Positions 41,332-48,889 of a DNA stretch of 64,000 nucleotides are shown in pieces. Position numbers and translations under genes: made by a program. Every line of letters starts with the position of its first letter. The stretch's first letter is position 1. Below the pieces are notes generated by a model. The model worked only from the letters and a program-made list of their open reading frames with translations. It was not told where the DNA came from and did not search any database. This stretch comes from Subdoligranulum variabile (GTDB taxonomy: Bacteria > Bacillota > Clostridia > Oscillospirales > Ruminococcaceae), in contig NZ_CP102293.1 in assembly GCF_025152575.1 (NCBI RefSeq), forward strand, positions 2,108,001 to 2,172,000, given 5' to 3'.

Positions 41332-42921
41332 ATGAGCGAACAGACCCCCAAGACGACCGGTCTCAATCGTGCCAAGCCGTATCAGCTGGTGCTTTTCCCC
41401 CTGAATAACGGTGCGACCAACGTCTATTATGTTCTGATCCTGTCCTATGTGGCCACCTTCGGCAGCACGGTTCTGCTGCTGGGCACGGTGTTCGCTTCGG
41501 TCATGGTCACCGCAATGCGCGTCTTTGACGCCATCACCGACCCCATCATCGGTGCGTTGATGGACCGTACCAACGGTAAATTTGGTAAATTCCGACCGTT
41601 TATGGTCATCGGCAACCTGATCATGGCGGTCAGCGTATTGATCCTGTATATTGCCACCCCCATGATCCCCGAAACCATGATGCCGCTGCGCTACGTCATG
41701 TTCGTGCTGCTGTACGGCGTCTGGGTCATCGGCTACACCTTCCAGACCTCGGTCACCCGTGCGGGCCAGACTGTTCTGACCAATGATCCCAAGCAGCGCC
41801 CGCTGTTCACCATCTTCAATACGGTGGGCAGCCTGGTGGGCATGGGTGTCATGCAGTTCTCCGCTCCCATCATCGCCTCCGGCTTCCAGGCGGAAGGCGG
41901 CTACGGCGCCGCAGAATTCTATGCGGTCTTTGCCCCCGTGGGCATCGTGATCTCCATTGCCCTGACCATCCTGGCCATCATCGGCATCTGGGAGAAGGAC
42001 CAGCCCAAGTACTTCGGTCTGGGCGGCAGCACCTCCACCGAGAAGGTCAAGATGAGCGAGTATATCGCCATCATCAAGGCCAACAACCCCATGCAGCGCC
42101 TGATGGTCGCCGGTGCCGGCTGCAAGCTGGCCCTCTCCATCGCCACCAACACCACGGTTCTGTGCATGCTCTACGGCTGCATGATGGGCAACTACGATAC
42201 CCTGTATCTGCCCATGATGGTGCTGGGCTACGTCTTCAGCGTGCCGTTCTTCCTGCTGACGGTCCGCACCAGCCAGAAGAAGGGCCAGAAGGCCTCTCTG
42301 GTGCGCTACGTCTCCATCGCACTGCTGATGTACGTGGGCGTCCTGGTCCTGCTGCTCCTCTGGAACCCCGAGAACCCCAACTTCATGTTCTCCATCTACT
42401 CCATGACGGACGGCAAGTTCAACCTGACCATCAACCTGTACACGGTGCTCTTCATCGTCTTCTTCGGCATCGGCTACGGCGCCTACTACGCCACCGCCGA
42501 CATGCCCATCCCCATGGTCGCCGACTGCTCCGACTACGAGACCTATCGTTCCGGCAAGTATATCCCCGGTATCATGGGTACGCTGTTCAGCCTGGTTGAC
42601 AAGCTGGTCTCCAGCCTGTCCGCCACCGTGGTGGGCATCGCTGTCTCGGCCATTGGCCTGTCCAAGCTGCCCACGCAGTACACCGAGTACGCCAGCGGCA
42701 TGAACTGGGTGGTCATCATCCTGTTCTGCATCATTCCCATGGTCGCCTGGGCTGCTACCCTCATCGCCATGAAGGGGTATACCCTCACCGGCGACAAGAT
42801 GAAGGAAATCCAGGCCATCAACTCCTGCCGCCGCGATGCTGTTGCCAACGGCATGAAGCTGGAGGAAGCCATGGAAAAATGGCAGACCATCGACCAGCTG
42901 CCCGAGCAGTACCGCGTCTGA
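41332..42921 (+). CDS. GPH/MelB-family glycoside:cation symporter (MFS)
   Basis: 529 residues, twelve membrane helices. Family signs: FDAITDPIIGALMDRTNGKFGKFRPFM (GPH loop with conserved Asp and Arg) and DMPIPMVADCSDYETYRSGKYIPGIMGT between helices 10 and 11. Imports glucuronides, galactosides, xylosides or similar with Na+ or H+. AAAGGAG precedes ATG 41332. With an outside GH3 and an inside GH2 it completes a small utilization operon. Confidence 0.9.
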   Translation: MSEQTPKTTGLNRAKPYQLVLFPLNNGATNVYYVLILSYVATFGSTVLLLGTVFASVMVTAMRVFDAITDPIIGALMDRTNGKFGKFRPFMVIGNLIMAVSVLILYIATPMIPETMMPLRYVMFVLLYGVWVIGYTFQTSVTRAGQTVLTNDPKQRPLFTIFNTVGSLVGMGVMQFSAPIIASGFQAEGGYGAAEFYAVFAPVGIVISIALTILAIIGIWEKDQPKYFGLGGSTSTEKVKMSEYIAIIKANNPMQRLMVAGAGCKLALSIATNTTVLCMLYGCMMGNYDTLYLPMMVLGYVFSVPFFLLTVRTSQKKGQKASLVRYVSIALLMYVGVLVLLLLWNPENPNFMFSIYSMTDGKFNLTINLYTVLFIVFFGIGYGAYYATADMPIPMVADCSDYETYRSGKYIPGIMGTLFSLVDKLVSSLSATVVGIAVSAIGLSKLPTQYTEYASGMNWVVIILFCIIPMVAWAATLIAMKGYTLTGDKMKEIQAINSCRRDAVANGMKLEEAMEKWQTIDQLPEQYRV

Positions 42922-42932
42922 TCTTCCTTTCA

Positions 42933-42972
42933 CACAAAAAGAGGCTACCCGCAAGGGTAGCCTCTTTTTGTG
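42933..42972. terminator. Bidirectional terminator between symporter and glycerate kinase genes
   Basis: 18-bp perfect stem (42933-42950 with 42955-42972), loop GCAA, with AAAAA / TTTTT flanks usable in both directions. Confidence 0.92.
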
Positions 42973-42981
42973 CTGTATCTG

Positions 42982-44214
42982 TCAGCCGCCGATCAGCGCA
43001 ACCGAGAGGTCGTTCACGTTGGTGCCGGTGGGGCCGGTGATCAGCAGCCCGCCGCATTGCTGCAGGGCGTGGTAGGCGTCATTATCGGCCAGCACGGCAT
43101 CCACATCCAGGCCTGCGGCTCGCAAGGCCGCCATGGTCCGGCCGTCACAATAGCCGCCTGCCGCATCGGTGGGACCATCGGTGCCGTCCGAGCCAAAGGA
43201 AAAAACGGCCACATCCGGCAATCCATCCAGCAGCGGGGCGCTGGCCAGGGCAATTTCCTGGTTGCGGCCGCCCAGACCGTGGCCCGTCAGGTGGACCACC
43301 GTCTCGCCGCCGGCCAGAAACGCCAGCTTGCGGCCTCCGCCGCTGTGGTGGCGGGCGATGGAACCCAAAAAGCTGCCGGCGTCCCGGGCGGTGCAGCAGA
43401 GTTCCGCTGTCAGCACCACCGGCTCGTAGCCCAGTTCCAGGCAGGTCTGCCGGGCGGCGGCGCAGAGCTGGCGCACACTGCCGGTGATGCAGGTCTCCAC
43501 ATTATCCAATGCCTTGGGGGTCTCCTGATGCAGATGCTCCAGAACGGCGTCGCTGAGCCGCAGATGATACTTTTCAACAATGTCCAGCGCTTGCCGGCAG
43601 GTGGAAGCGTCGGGGTAGGCGGGGCCCGAGGCGATCATGTCCAGCGGGTCTCCCAGAATGTCGGACAAGACCACCGAGAACACCTGGGCCGGGGCACACA
43701 GCTGGGCAAAGCGTCCGCCTTTTACGGCACTGACCCGCTTGCGCAGGGTATTGATCTCCACAATACCGGCGCCACAGGCCAGCAATTGCCGGGTCATTTC
43801 CTCCAGGTCGGCGGCGGGAACCAGCGGCTTCTCGAAAAGAGCCGATCCGCCGCCCGACAGCAGGAACAAGACATTGTCCTGGTCGGTCAGGCCGGTGACG
43901 GCATCGATGGCCTCCTGGGTGGCGGAAAAGGAGTTTTCATCCGGCACCGGGTGCCCCGCCTCCCGGATGCGCAGCGGCGGCAATGGGCCTTTGCTGTGCC
44001 CGTATTTGGTCACCACCACGCCATGGTCGATGCGGTCCCCCAGCAGGGCGACGGCGGCGCTGGCCATCTGCCAGGCAGCCTTGCCGGCGGCGATCAGAAC
44101 CAGCTTGCCGGGGCGGAAGGTATGCCCGGTCAGGGCCTTGGCCACGGCGGTGTCGGGCTGTGCGGCGTGCAGAGCCTGCTGCAGAATCTGGTCTGCGTCC
44201 TGACGAATGCTCAT
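42982..44214 (-). CDS. Glycerate 2-kinase (GckA/MOFRL type)
   Basis: 410 residues. N-terminal DUF4147 domain (IAAGKAAWQMA, GHPVPDENSF, LLSGGGSALFEKP, INTLRKRVSAVKGGRFA) and C-terminal MOFRL domain (LAGGETVVHLTGHGLGGRNQEIAL, SFGSDGTDGPTDAAG). Phosphorylates glycerate to 2-phosphoglycerate, feeding lower glycolysis. AGGAGG before the ATG. Last gene of the MBL-cdaR-gntP-gck unit; a hairpin separates it from gntP. Confidence 0.93.
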   Translation of the reverse strand: MSIRQDADQILQQALHAAQPDTAVAKALTGHTFRPGKLVLIAAGKAAWQMASAAVALLGDRIDHGVVVTKYGHSKGPLPPLRIREAGHPVPDENSFSATQEAIDAVTGLTDQDNVLFLLSGGGSALFEKPLVPAADLEEMTRQLLACGAGIVEINTLRKRVSAVKGGRFAQLCAPAQVFSVVLSDILGDPLDMIASGPAYPDASTCRQALDIVEKYHLRLSDAVLEHLHQETPKALDNVETCITGSVRQLCAAARQTCLELGYEPVVLTAELCCTARDAGSFLGSIARHHSGGGRKLAFLAGGETVVHLTGHGLGGRNQEIALASAPLLDGLPDVAVFSFGSDGTDGPTDAAGGYCDGRTMAALRAAGLDVDAVLADNDAYHALQQCGGLLITGPTGTNVNDLSVALIGG

Positions 44215-44232
44215 ATTGTACTACCTCCTGTG

Positions 44233-44277
44233 AAACAGAAACCCGGCCGCCGCCCGGAAAGGGGGCGGTCGGCCGGG
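44233..44277 (-). terminator. Intercistronic hairpin between gntP-like and glycerate kinase genes
   Basis: Minus strand CCCGGCCG-A-CCGCCC pairs with GGGCGG-CGGCCGGG (44263-44277 with 44242-44255), followed by TTTCTGTTTC. Could lower glycerate kinase output relative to the permease. Confidence 0.7.
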
Positions 44278-44306
44278 CCAAGGGCGATTGCCTGACGAAA
44301 GGGCGG

Positions 44307-45644
44307 TCAGACAACGAACAACGAAAGAATGTATACGATGATGATGACGGTGATGCCCATGACGGCGGTCATGCCGGTCTGGCAGCGATAAGCCTCACTG
44401 GTCTTCATGTCGGAGAACTGGGATACCACCCAGAAGTAGGAGTCGTTGGCATGGGAGGCGACCATGGAACCGGCGCCGATGGCCATGACGACCAGCACGC
44501 GGCCCAGAGGGCTGGTGAGGCCCATGTTGGTCAGCATGGGGGCCACCATGCCGGCGGTGGTGATCATCGCCACGGTGGAAGCGCCCATGGCCAGCTTGAG
44601 GATCATCGCGATGACAAAGGGAACCAGCACGCCCAGGCCGGTGGCCAGCAGACCGGTGGTGGCATCTGCGATGGGGAGCAGCTTGAGGATCTCGCCGAAA
44701 GAGCCGCCTGCGCCGGTAATGGCGATAATGGCAGCGGAATCGGTGACGCCTTTGGTAACCCATTCCAGGGTGTTCTTCTGTTCACTCTTGGGGATCAGCG
44801 TCATGGACAGGAAGACGCCCAGCAGCAAAGCCACCACAGGATTGCCGATGAAGTTCAGGAAGGCATACACGGCGCCCTCGCCGAAAGGCAGGGAAGGCAG
44901 AGAGGCAATGGAGGACAGGCCGATGAGGACGATGGGCAGCAGGATGGGCGAGAAGCTGTGCAGCGCGCCGGGGAGCTTGCCGTACTTTTCGGTCAGTTCT
45001 TCAATGGTGTACTCGGGGTTGGCGGGGATGTCGATTTTGCTGGAAATCTTGGTGGCGTACAGAATGACCACGGCAACCGCAGGAATGGAAATCAGCAGGC
45101 CCACAAGGATGGTCAGGCCCAGGTCAGCTTCCAGCGTACCGGCCATAGCGATGGGGCCGGGGGTGGGAGGAACCAGGCAGTGGGTGGCATACAGACCGCC
45201 GGAAAGGGCGGTGGCCATGACGGCCAGCGAGGTGTTGCTCTGGGCGGCCAGAGCGCGGCTGATGGGGGAAAGAACGACGAAACCGGAATCACAGAAGACG
45301 GGGATGCCGGTGACGTAGCCCATGGCACCCATGGTAACCACGCTGCGCTTTTTGCCCACAATTTTCAGGATGGTGTTGGCCATGGTCAGCGCGGCACCGG
45401 TCTTTTCCAGGATGGTACCGATGATGGTACCGCACAAGATCACGATGCCGATGCTGGCCAGTATGTTGCCAAAGCCACTCTTGACGGTGTTGATCACGGT
45501 GACGGTGTCCAGGCCGCAGGCAAGACCCACCGCAATGGAGATGACAACCAGCACGATAAAGGGGTGCAGATTGAATTTGGAGATCGCGATGATCATGACC
45601 AGGACGGCCAGAAAGATCACGCCGAACAGGTAGATGGATGACAT
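44307..45644 (-). CDS. GntP-family permease (glycerate / gluconate:H+ symporter)
   Basis: 445 residues, about twelve helices. GntP traits: NLHPFIVLVVISIAVGL, a MGAMGYVTGIPVFCDSGFVVLSPI segment, LVPPTPGPIA, GASTVAMITTAG and SHANDSYFWVVSQF near the C-terminus. GGAGGA precedes ATG 45644; the frame's upstream extension has none. With CdaR regulator and glycerate kinase as neighbours, glycerate is the likeliest substrate. Confidence 0.9.
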   Translation of the reverse strand: MSSIYLFGVIFLAVLVMIIAISKFNLHPFIVLVVISIAVGLACGLDTVTVINTVKSGFGNILASIGIVILCGTIIGTILEKTGAALTMANTILKIVGKKRSVVTMGAMGYVTGIPVFCDSGFVVLSPISRALAAQSNTSLAVMATALSGGLYATHCLVPPTPGPIAMAGTLEADLGLTILVGLLISIPAVAVVILYATKISSKIDIPANPEYTIEELTEKYGKLPGALHSFSPILLPIVLIGLSSIASLPSLPFGEGAVYAFLNFIGNPVVALLLGVFLSMTLIPKSEQKNTLEWVTKGVTDSAAIIAITGAGGSFGEILKLLPIADATTGLLATGLGVLVPFVIAMILKLAMGASTVAMITTAGMVAPMLTNMGLTSPLGRVLVVMAIGAGSMVASHANDSYFWVVSQFSDMKTSEAYRCQTGMTAVMGITVIIIVYILSLFVV

Positions 45645-45712
45645 GGTTTGATTCCTCCGTTCAAAAAATATTTCTAAGGCTGCGGTGCCTTTTGGTACAA
45701 AGGACAAAGCTG

Positions 45713-46849
45713 TCAACGGTGCAGGCGGCGCATGATACAGAGCCGCAGCAGATATTCCCGTTCAAAAGGAGATTCATCGCCGGGACACAGAACGTCCCAG
45801 AGGCGGTGCAGGCGATACTGCAGGGTATTTTTATGGATGTGCAGCTGCGTGGCCGCCTGGTTCACACTGCCGCAGCAGTGATAGTAGGCGCAGGCGGTGG
45901 TCAGCAGCACGTCCAGCTCCTTGTCGCCGAACTGCCGGACCAGTTTTTCCAACATATCGTCTATAAAATCGGACTCCCGCAGGGCGGTGCGCTGCATCAG
46001 ATAGAAAAACCGACAGGAAGCATCCTGGATGTCCAGCACGCCGGAGCGGTCCAGATCGCACAGGAGGGAAGCCTCCGCCCCGGCGCGGTGGATCTGCCGC
46101 ACGCTGGTGCAGGGCGTACCCACACACAACTGGACCGGGCGGCCCAGGGCCTGTTCCAGCGCACTGACCATTCTGGGCAGGGGGGAAGCAGGGGTGTCGG
46201 TGGCGCTTTTCAGAAGCATCAGCCGGTTGTCCATGATGGCCCATACATCGCAGGACGGTGCCACCAGGCGGCGGAAAATCAGTTCCTCTATGGCCCGGTC
46301 CAGCAGCTGTTGCTGGTCGCAGGGGCTGGTAACGCTGGGAACCCGCAGGGCCAGCACCTGCACCGGAAACCGCAGGTGCAGGTTCAGCGCCTCCGCCAGG
46401 ATGGCCAGCTGTTCACTGGCGTCGGGGGACAGGGTACTCAGCACCATACGCAGGTAACTGGAGCGCAGTTCCCCGGCCACCCGGGCCCGCTGGTCCAGGG
46501 CATGCTGATGGAAAAACTGTTCGGTATAGGCGGCCAGAATATGGGCGCTGTCCCGCACTTCGTCGGGATTGCCGAAGATCCCCACCACAGCCATGAGCTG
46601 GCCGTCGTTCCAGACCGGCAGGTTGTAGCCTTCCTTGGCGCCCGGGTAGAGAGCCAGCTCCTCCCGGTGGATGGCCACCGGCCGCCGGGTGCGCAGTACC
46701 TGACAGGCACCTTCGTGCCGGGTGCCGATGCGGTGTGCTTCGGTGGAGGCGACGATAATACCCCGGGTGTCCATGATATTCACAATGCGTCCGTTCAGCA
46801 AGGTGGACGCTGTCTGCACAAGTTGTTGTGCCAGTTCCTCAAAATGCAT
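45713..46849 (-). CDS. cdaR: CdaR-family sugar-diacid / glycerate utilization regulator
   Basis: 378 residues. N-terminal diacid-recognition domain (about 3-130; AQQLVQTASTLLNGRIVNIMDTRGIIVAS, REELALYPGAKEGYNLPV), a middle GGDEF-like domain, and the C-terminal PucR/CdaR helix-turn-helix (CCGSVNQAATQLHIHKNTLQYRLHRLWDVL). E. coli CdaR activates glycerate, glucarate and galactarate genes in response to glycerate. The gene lies 68 bases before the gntP-like gene and 6 after the hydrolase, so it is in the operon it probably controls. Confidence 0.92.
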   Translation of the reverse strand: MHFEELAQQLVQTASTLLNGRIVNIMDTRGIIVASTEAHRIGTRHEGACQVLRTRRPVAIHREELALYPGAKEGYNLPVWNDGQLMAVVGIFGNPDEVRDSAHILAAYTEQFFHQHALDQRARVAGELRSSYLRMVLSTLSPDASEQLAILAEALNLHLRFPVQVLALRVPSVTSPCDQQQLLDRAIEELIFRRLVAPSCDVWAIMDNRLMLLKSATDTPASPLPRMVSALEQALGRPVQLCVGTPCTSVRQIHRAGAEASLLCDLDRSGVLDIQDASCRFFYLMQRTALRESDFIDDMLEKLVRQFGDKELDVLLTTACAYYHCCGSVNQAATQLHIHKNTLQYRLHRLWDVLCPGDESPFEREYLLRLCIMRRLHR

Positions 46850-46855
46850 AAATCC

Positions 46856-47686
46856 TTATTCAAATGCGATGCAGTCGCCTACCGCCATATGACAGGCCTG
46901 CAGGCTGCTGTGACAGGTCAGCCAGTTTTCGGCCAGAGAACCGGAGCAGTGGCACAGCCCCAGAACGGTCAGTCCCATCGTCTGCAACTCCGTGACGGTG
47001 GCCTGGATGCGGGCCTCGTCGGCCTCCACCAGATGGGTGCCGCCGAAGATCGCATACACCGGCTGGTGCAAAACTTCATGTACGGTGCGGATCATATTCA
47101 GAATGCCCGGATGGGAACACCCCACCAGCACGACAAGCCCCCGGCTCGTCTGCAGGGCCAGGCAGATCTCGTCGGAAAAATCATCCGTCACGGTATGGGG
47201 AATCTCGCCCTTCACAAAGCGAGGCGGAATCGTCTCAAAGGCGGTGCGGCGGGCAAAATTTCCTACCAGCCAGCATCCTTCGGCCAGGGGCAGCAGCCCT
47301 TCGCACACCCGGTGGGCGATCTGGTGCTCTTTCAGAAAATCCGCATCATATCCGGCGGAAAGGTCGGTGTATTTGACGCCGTCAAAGGCGTATTTGGTTT
47401 CCCAGAAACCCGGTCCGGTGTACAGGCAGCCTCCCCCGGCCCCCTGTTCTGCCAGATCCCGGAACCCTGCGGCGTGATCGTAATGGCTGTGAGAACAGAC
47501 CGTAAAATCCACCCGGGTCAGATCCACGCCCAGGCGGTGGGCGTTATACAAGGTATCTTCCCCGGAGCCGCAGTCAAAAAGAAATCGTTTGCCGCCGGCT
47601 TCCACCAGAAAGGAAAGGCCATGTTCGGCTTTCAGTGCCTTGTTCTCCGAGGGCTGATTTTCCATCAACGTCATTATGCGGATCAT
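46856..47686 (-). CDS. Metallo-beta-lactamase-fold hydrolase (DHPP-synthase-like family)
   Basis: 276 residues. Metal site SHSHYDHAAGF, later GCSHPG and FGGTHLVEAD, in the order seen in the MBL subfamily annotated as 7,8-dihydropterin-6-methyl-4-(beta-D-ribofuranosyl)aminobenzene-phosphate synthase. The real reaction in bacteria is mostly unknown. AAGGAGG precedes the ATG. It heads the glycerate operon, 6 bases before cdaR, so a role in lactone or ester opening of the transported acid is conceivable but unproved. Confidence 0.85.
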   Translation of the reverse strand: MIRIMTLMENQPSENKALKAEHGLSFLVEAGGKRFLFDCGSGEDTLYNAHRLGVDLTRVDFTVCSHSHYDHAAGFRDLAEQGAGGGCLYTGPGFWETKYAFDGVKYTDLSAGYDADFLKEHQIAHRVCEGLLPLAEGCWLVGNFARRTAFETIPPRFVKGEIPHTVTDDFSDEICLALQTSRGLVVLVGCSHPGILNMIRTVHEVLHQPVYAIFGGTHLVEADEARIQATVTELQTMGLTVLGLCHCSGSLAENWLTCHSSLQACHMAVGDCIAFE

Positions 47687-47739
47687 CTGCGATTCCTCCT
47701 TGGGTGGATGGGCTGTTCTGTTATATCTATATCGTCGCT

Positions 47740-47745
47740 ATTATA
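47740..47745 (-). promoter_or_regulatory. -10 of the glycerate operon
   Basis: Minus-strand TATAAT about 54 bases before the hydrolase ATG; no good -35 (ATGAAA at 17 bases), which fits a CdaR-activated promoter. Confidence 0.6.
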
Positions 47746-47767
47746 CCATGTTGTCGACAGATTTTCA

Positions 47768-47820
47768 TTGGTATGGATAACAAGAATGCTACAATATTTT
47801 GTCAAAAAGATTGTTTTTGA
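47768..47820 (+). promoter_or_regulatory. Promoter and inverted repeat of the unknown membrane protein gene
   Basis: TTGGTA (47768-47773), 16-base spacer, TACAAT (47790-47795). Just after it TCAAAAA / TTTTTGA (47802-47808 with 47814-47820) forms an operator-like inverted repeat. Confidence 0.6.
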
Positions 47821-47914
47821 TAAAAAGTGCACAAAAACACAGGCTGTGAATTCTACTTTTCATTTTCTGTTGCAAGGTGTATGCTGGATACAAACGGAAG
47901 AGGAGGTTTTCCCA

Positions 47915-48715
47915 ATGGGTCTGTGTTGGAAACTGACCAAAAGCCGCCGGGTACTGCAGGCCGGGGGACTGGCCACGCTGGTCTGCCTGGCGGCACTGGT
48001 CATCAGCCGCCGCGGAATGCCGGTGTGGCAGCAGGTTGTGACACTGGTGCTGGCGGCCGTGGTCTGTCTGACTGCCACCCGTCTGGTCGCCGGTATGGTG
48101 GCTTCCGCCTGTGAGGAATCTATGCTGGAGGAGCTGCATCTGAAACTGCAGCCCCGGGCATTTTTGCGTGACTATGAATCGGTCGTCCGGGCGCAGCGGC
48201 CCGATTCGGCGGGAGCTGTCACGGCGGCGGTGAATCTGGCGGACGGATACTGCGCCGACGGAAATTGGCAGCAGGCCCTGCAGACCCTTGTGATGCCCTC
48301 GGCGGCCATTCCGGAGCCCCGGCGCAGTGCCCTGCAGGCGCTGGTGCAGCGCAGCCGATGCCGGTACTGTCTGTGGGGCAGCCAGCCGGAACAGGCCCGG
48401 AAGGAACTGCAGGCCTTTGCCGGGAATGTGGAAGCACTGCGGGCCTCCAACCCTCGCCTGGCAGACAATCTGCAGGGGGATGTGACCTTGTATACCACCT
48501 GGTGCGGTCTGCTGCGGGGGCGCCCTGCCGACCGTGCCGCTCTGGAGGAGACCATGCGCCGGCTGCCCACCAAGCTGGCCAAGCTGGATGTCTGCTGGAT
48601 GCTGGTGCTGGCAAGCCGGGCGGCGGCAGACCCCGCGGGAGAACAGCGGTACGCCGCTCTGTTCGTACAGGAGGGCGGTGCCCTGGCGGCAGCGCAGGCA
48701 CTGCGCAGTCATTGA
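47915..48715 (+). CDS. Unknown protein: two membrane helices and an alpha-helical repeat-like cytosolic domain
   Basis: 266 residues. Two hydrophobic segments (about 13-31 and 37-59) anchor a soluble part. The rest is helical, with TPR-like spacing (AVTAAVNLADGYCADGNWQQALQTL; LVQRSRCRYCLWGSQPEQARKELQAF; QRYAALFVQEGGALAAAQAL), but I cannot assign a named family. Start: AGGAGG lies 10 bases before ATG 47915; the open frame runs much further upstream only as the antisense of the cdaR and hydrolase genes. Single gene with own promoter and terminator. Confidence 0.75.
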   Translation: MGLCWKLTKSRRVLQAGGLATLVCLAALVISRRGMPVWQQVVTLVLAAVVCLTATRLVAGMVASACEESMLEELHLKLQPRAFLRDYESVVRAQRPDSAGAVTAAVNLADGYCADGNWQQALQTLVMPSAAIPEPRRSALQALVQRSRCRYCLWGSQPEQARKELQAFAGNVEALRASNPRLADNLQGDVTLYTTWCGLLRGRPADRAALEETMRRLPTKLAKLDVCWMLVLASRAAADPAGEQRYAALFVQEGGALAAAQALRSH

Positions 48716-48727
48716 CAGCCTTTTCAG

Positions 48728-48752
48728 GCCGGCCCTGTGGGCCGGCTTTTTT
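48728..48752 (+). terminator. Terminator of the unknown membrane protein gene
   Basis: Perfect 8-bp stem GCCGGCCC / GGGCCGGC, loop TGT, six T. Confidence 0.88.
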
Positions 48753-48772
48753 AATACAAAGGAAGAAAAAAC

Positions 48773-48794
48773 GTCTAAACATTAGACAGATGTT
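48773..48794 (+). promoter_or_regulatory. Overlapping palindromes upstream of the MMPL-GLUG operon
   Basis: GTCTAAACATTAGAC (48773-48787, 6-base arms) overlapping AACAT / ATGTT (48778-48794). Operator-like; a TetR/MarR repressor is common for MMPL genes. No convincing -35/-10 pair, only TATGAT at 48830-48835. Confidence 0.5.
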
Positions 48795-48836
48795 CAAAAG
48801 TGTCCATGGTGCGGGGAGTCCTTCCGTAGTATGATG

Positions 48837-48865
48837 AAAAAACAGCTCTGGGAGGGGCTGTTTTT
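48837..48865 (+). terminator. Attenuator-like hairpin in the MMPL leader
   Basis: AAAAACAGCTC pairs with GGGCTGTTTTT (one wobble), six-base loop, ending in a T run four bases before an ATG at 48869. The loop side contains GGGAGG. Confidence 0.6.
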
Positions 48866-48889
48866 CTTATGGAACGGAGGGACTTCTCT

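Noticed and set aside
38116..42954. 1612-codon open frame on the minus strand opposite GH3 and the symporter
   Set aside because: Antisense shadow of GC-rich codon usage: low-complexity His/Gly/Val/Asp-rich text, no domain, and the plus-strand genes are clear. Similar long shadows opposite the CydD-like gene (14969-17059), GH31 (8816-11239), MMPL (48794-51457) and elsewhere were rejected for the same reason.
45638..47914. Upstream extension of the unknown 47915 gene to more than 1000 codons
   Set aside because: It is the antisense of the cdaR and MBL hydrolase genes; the gene's own ribosome site and promoter are at 47768-47915.
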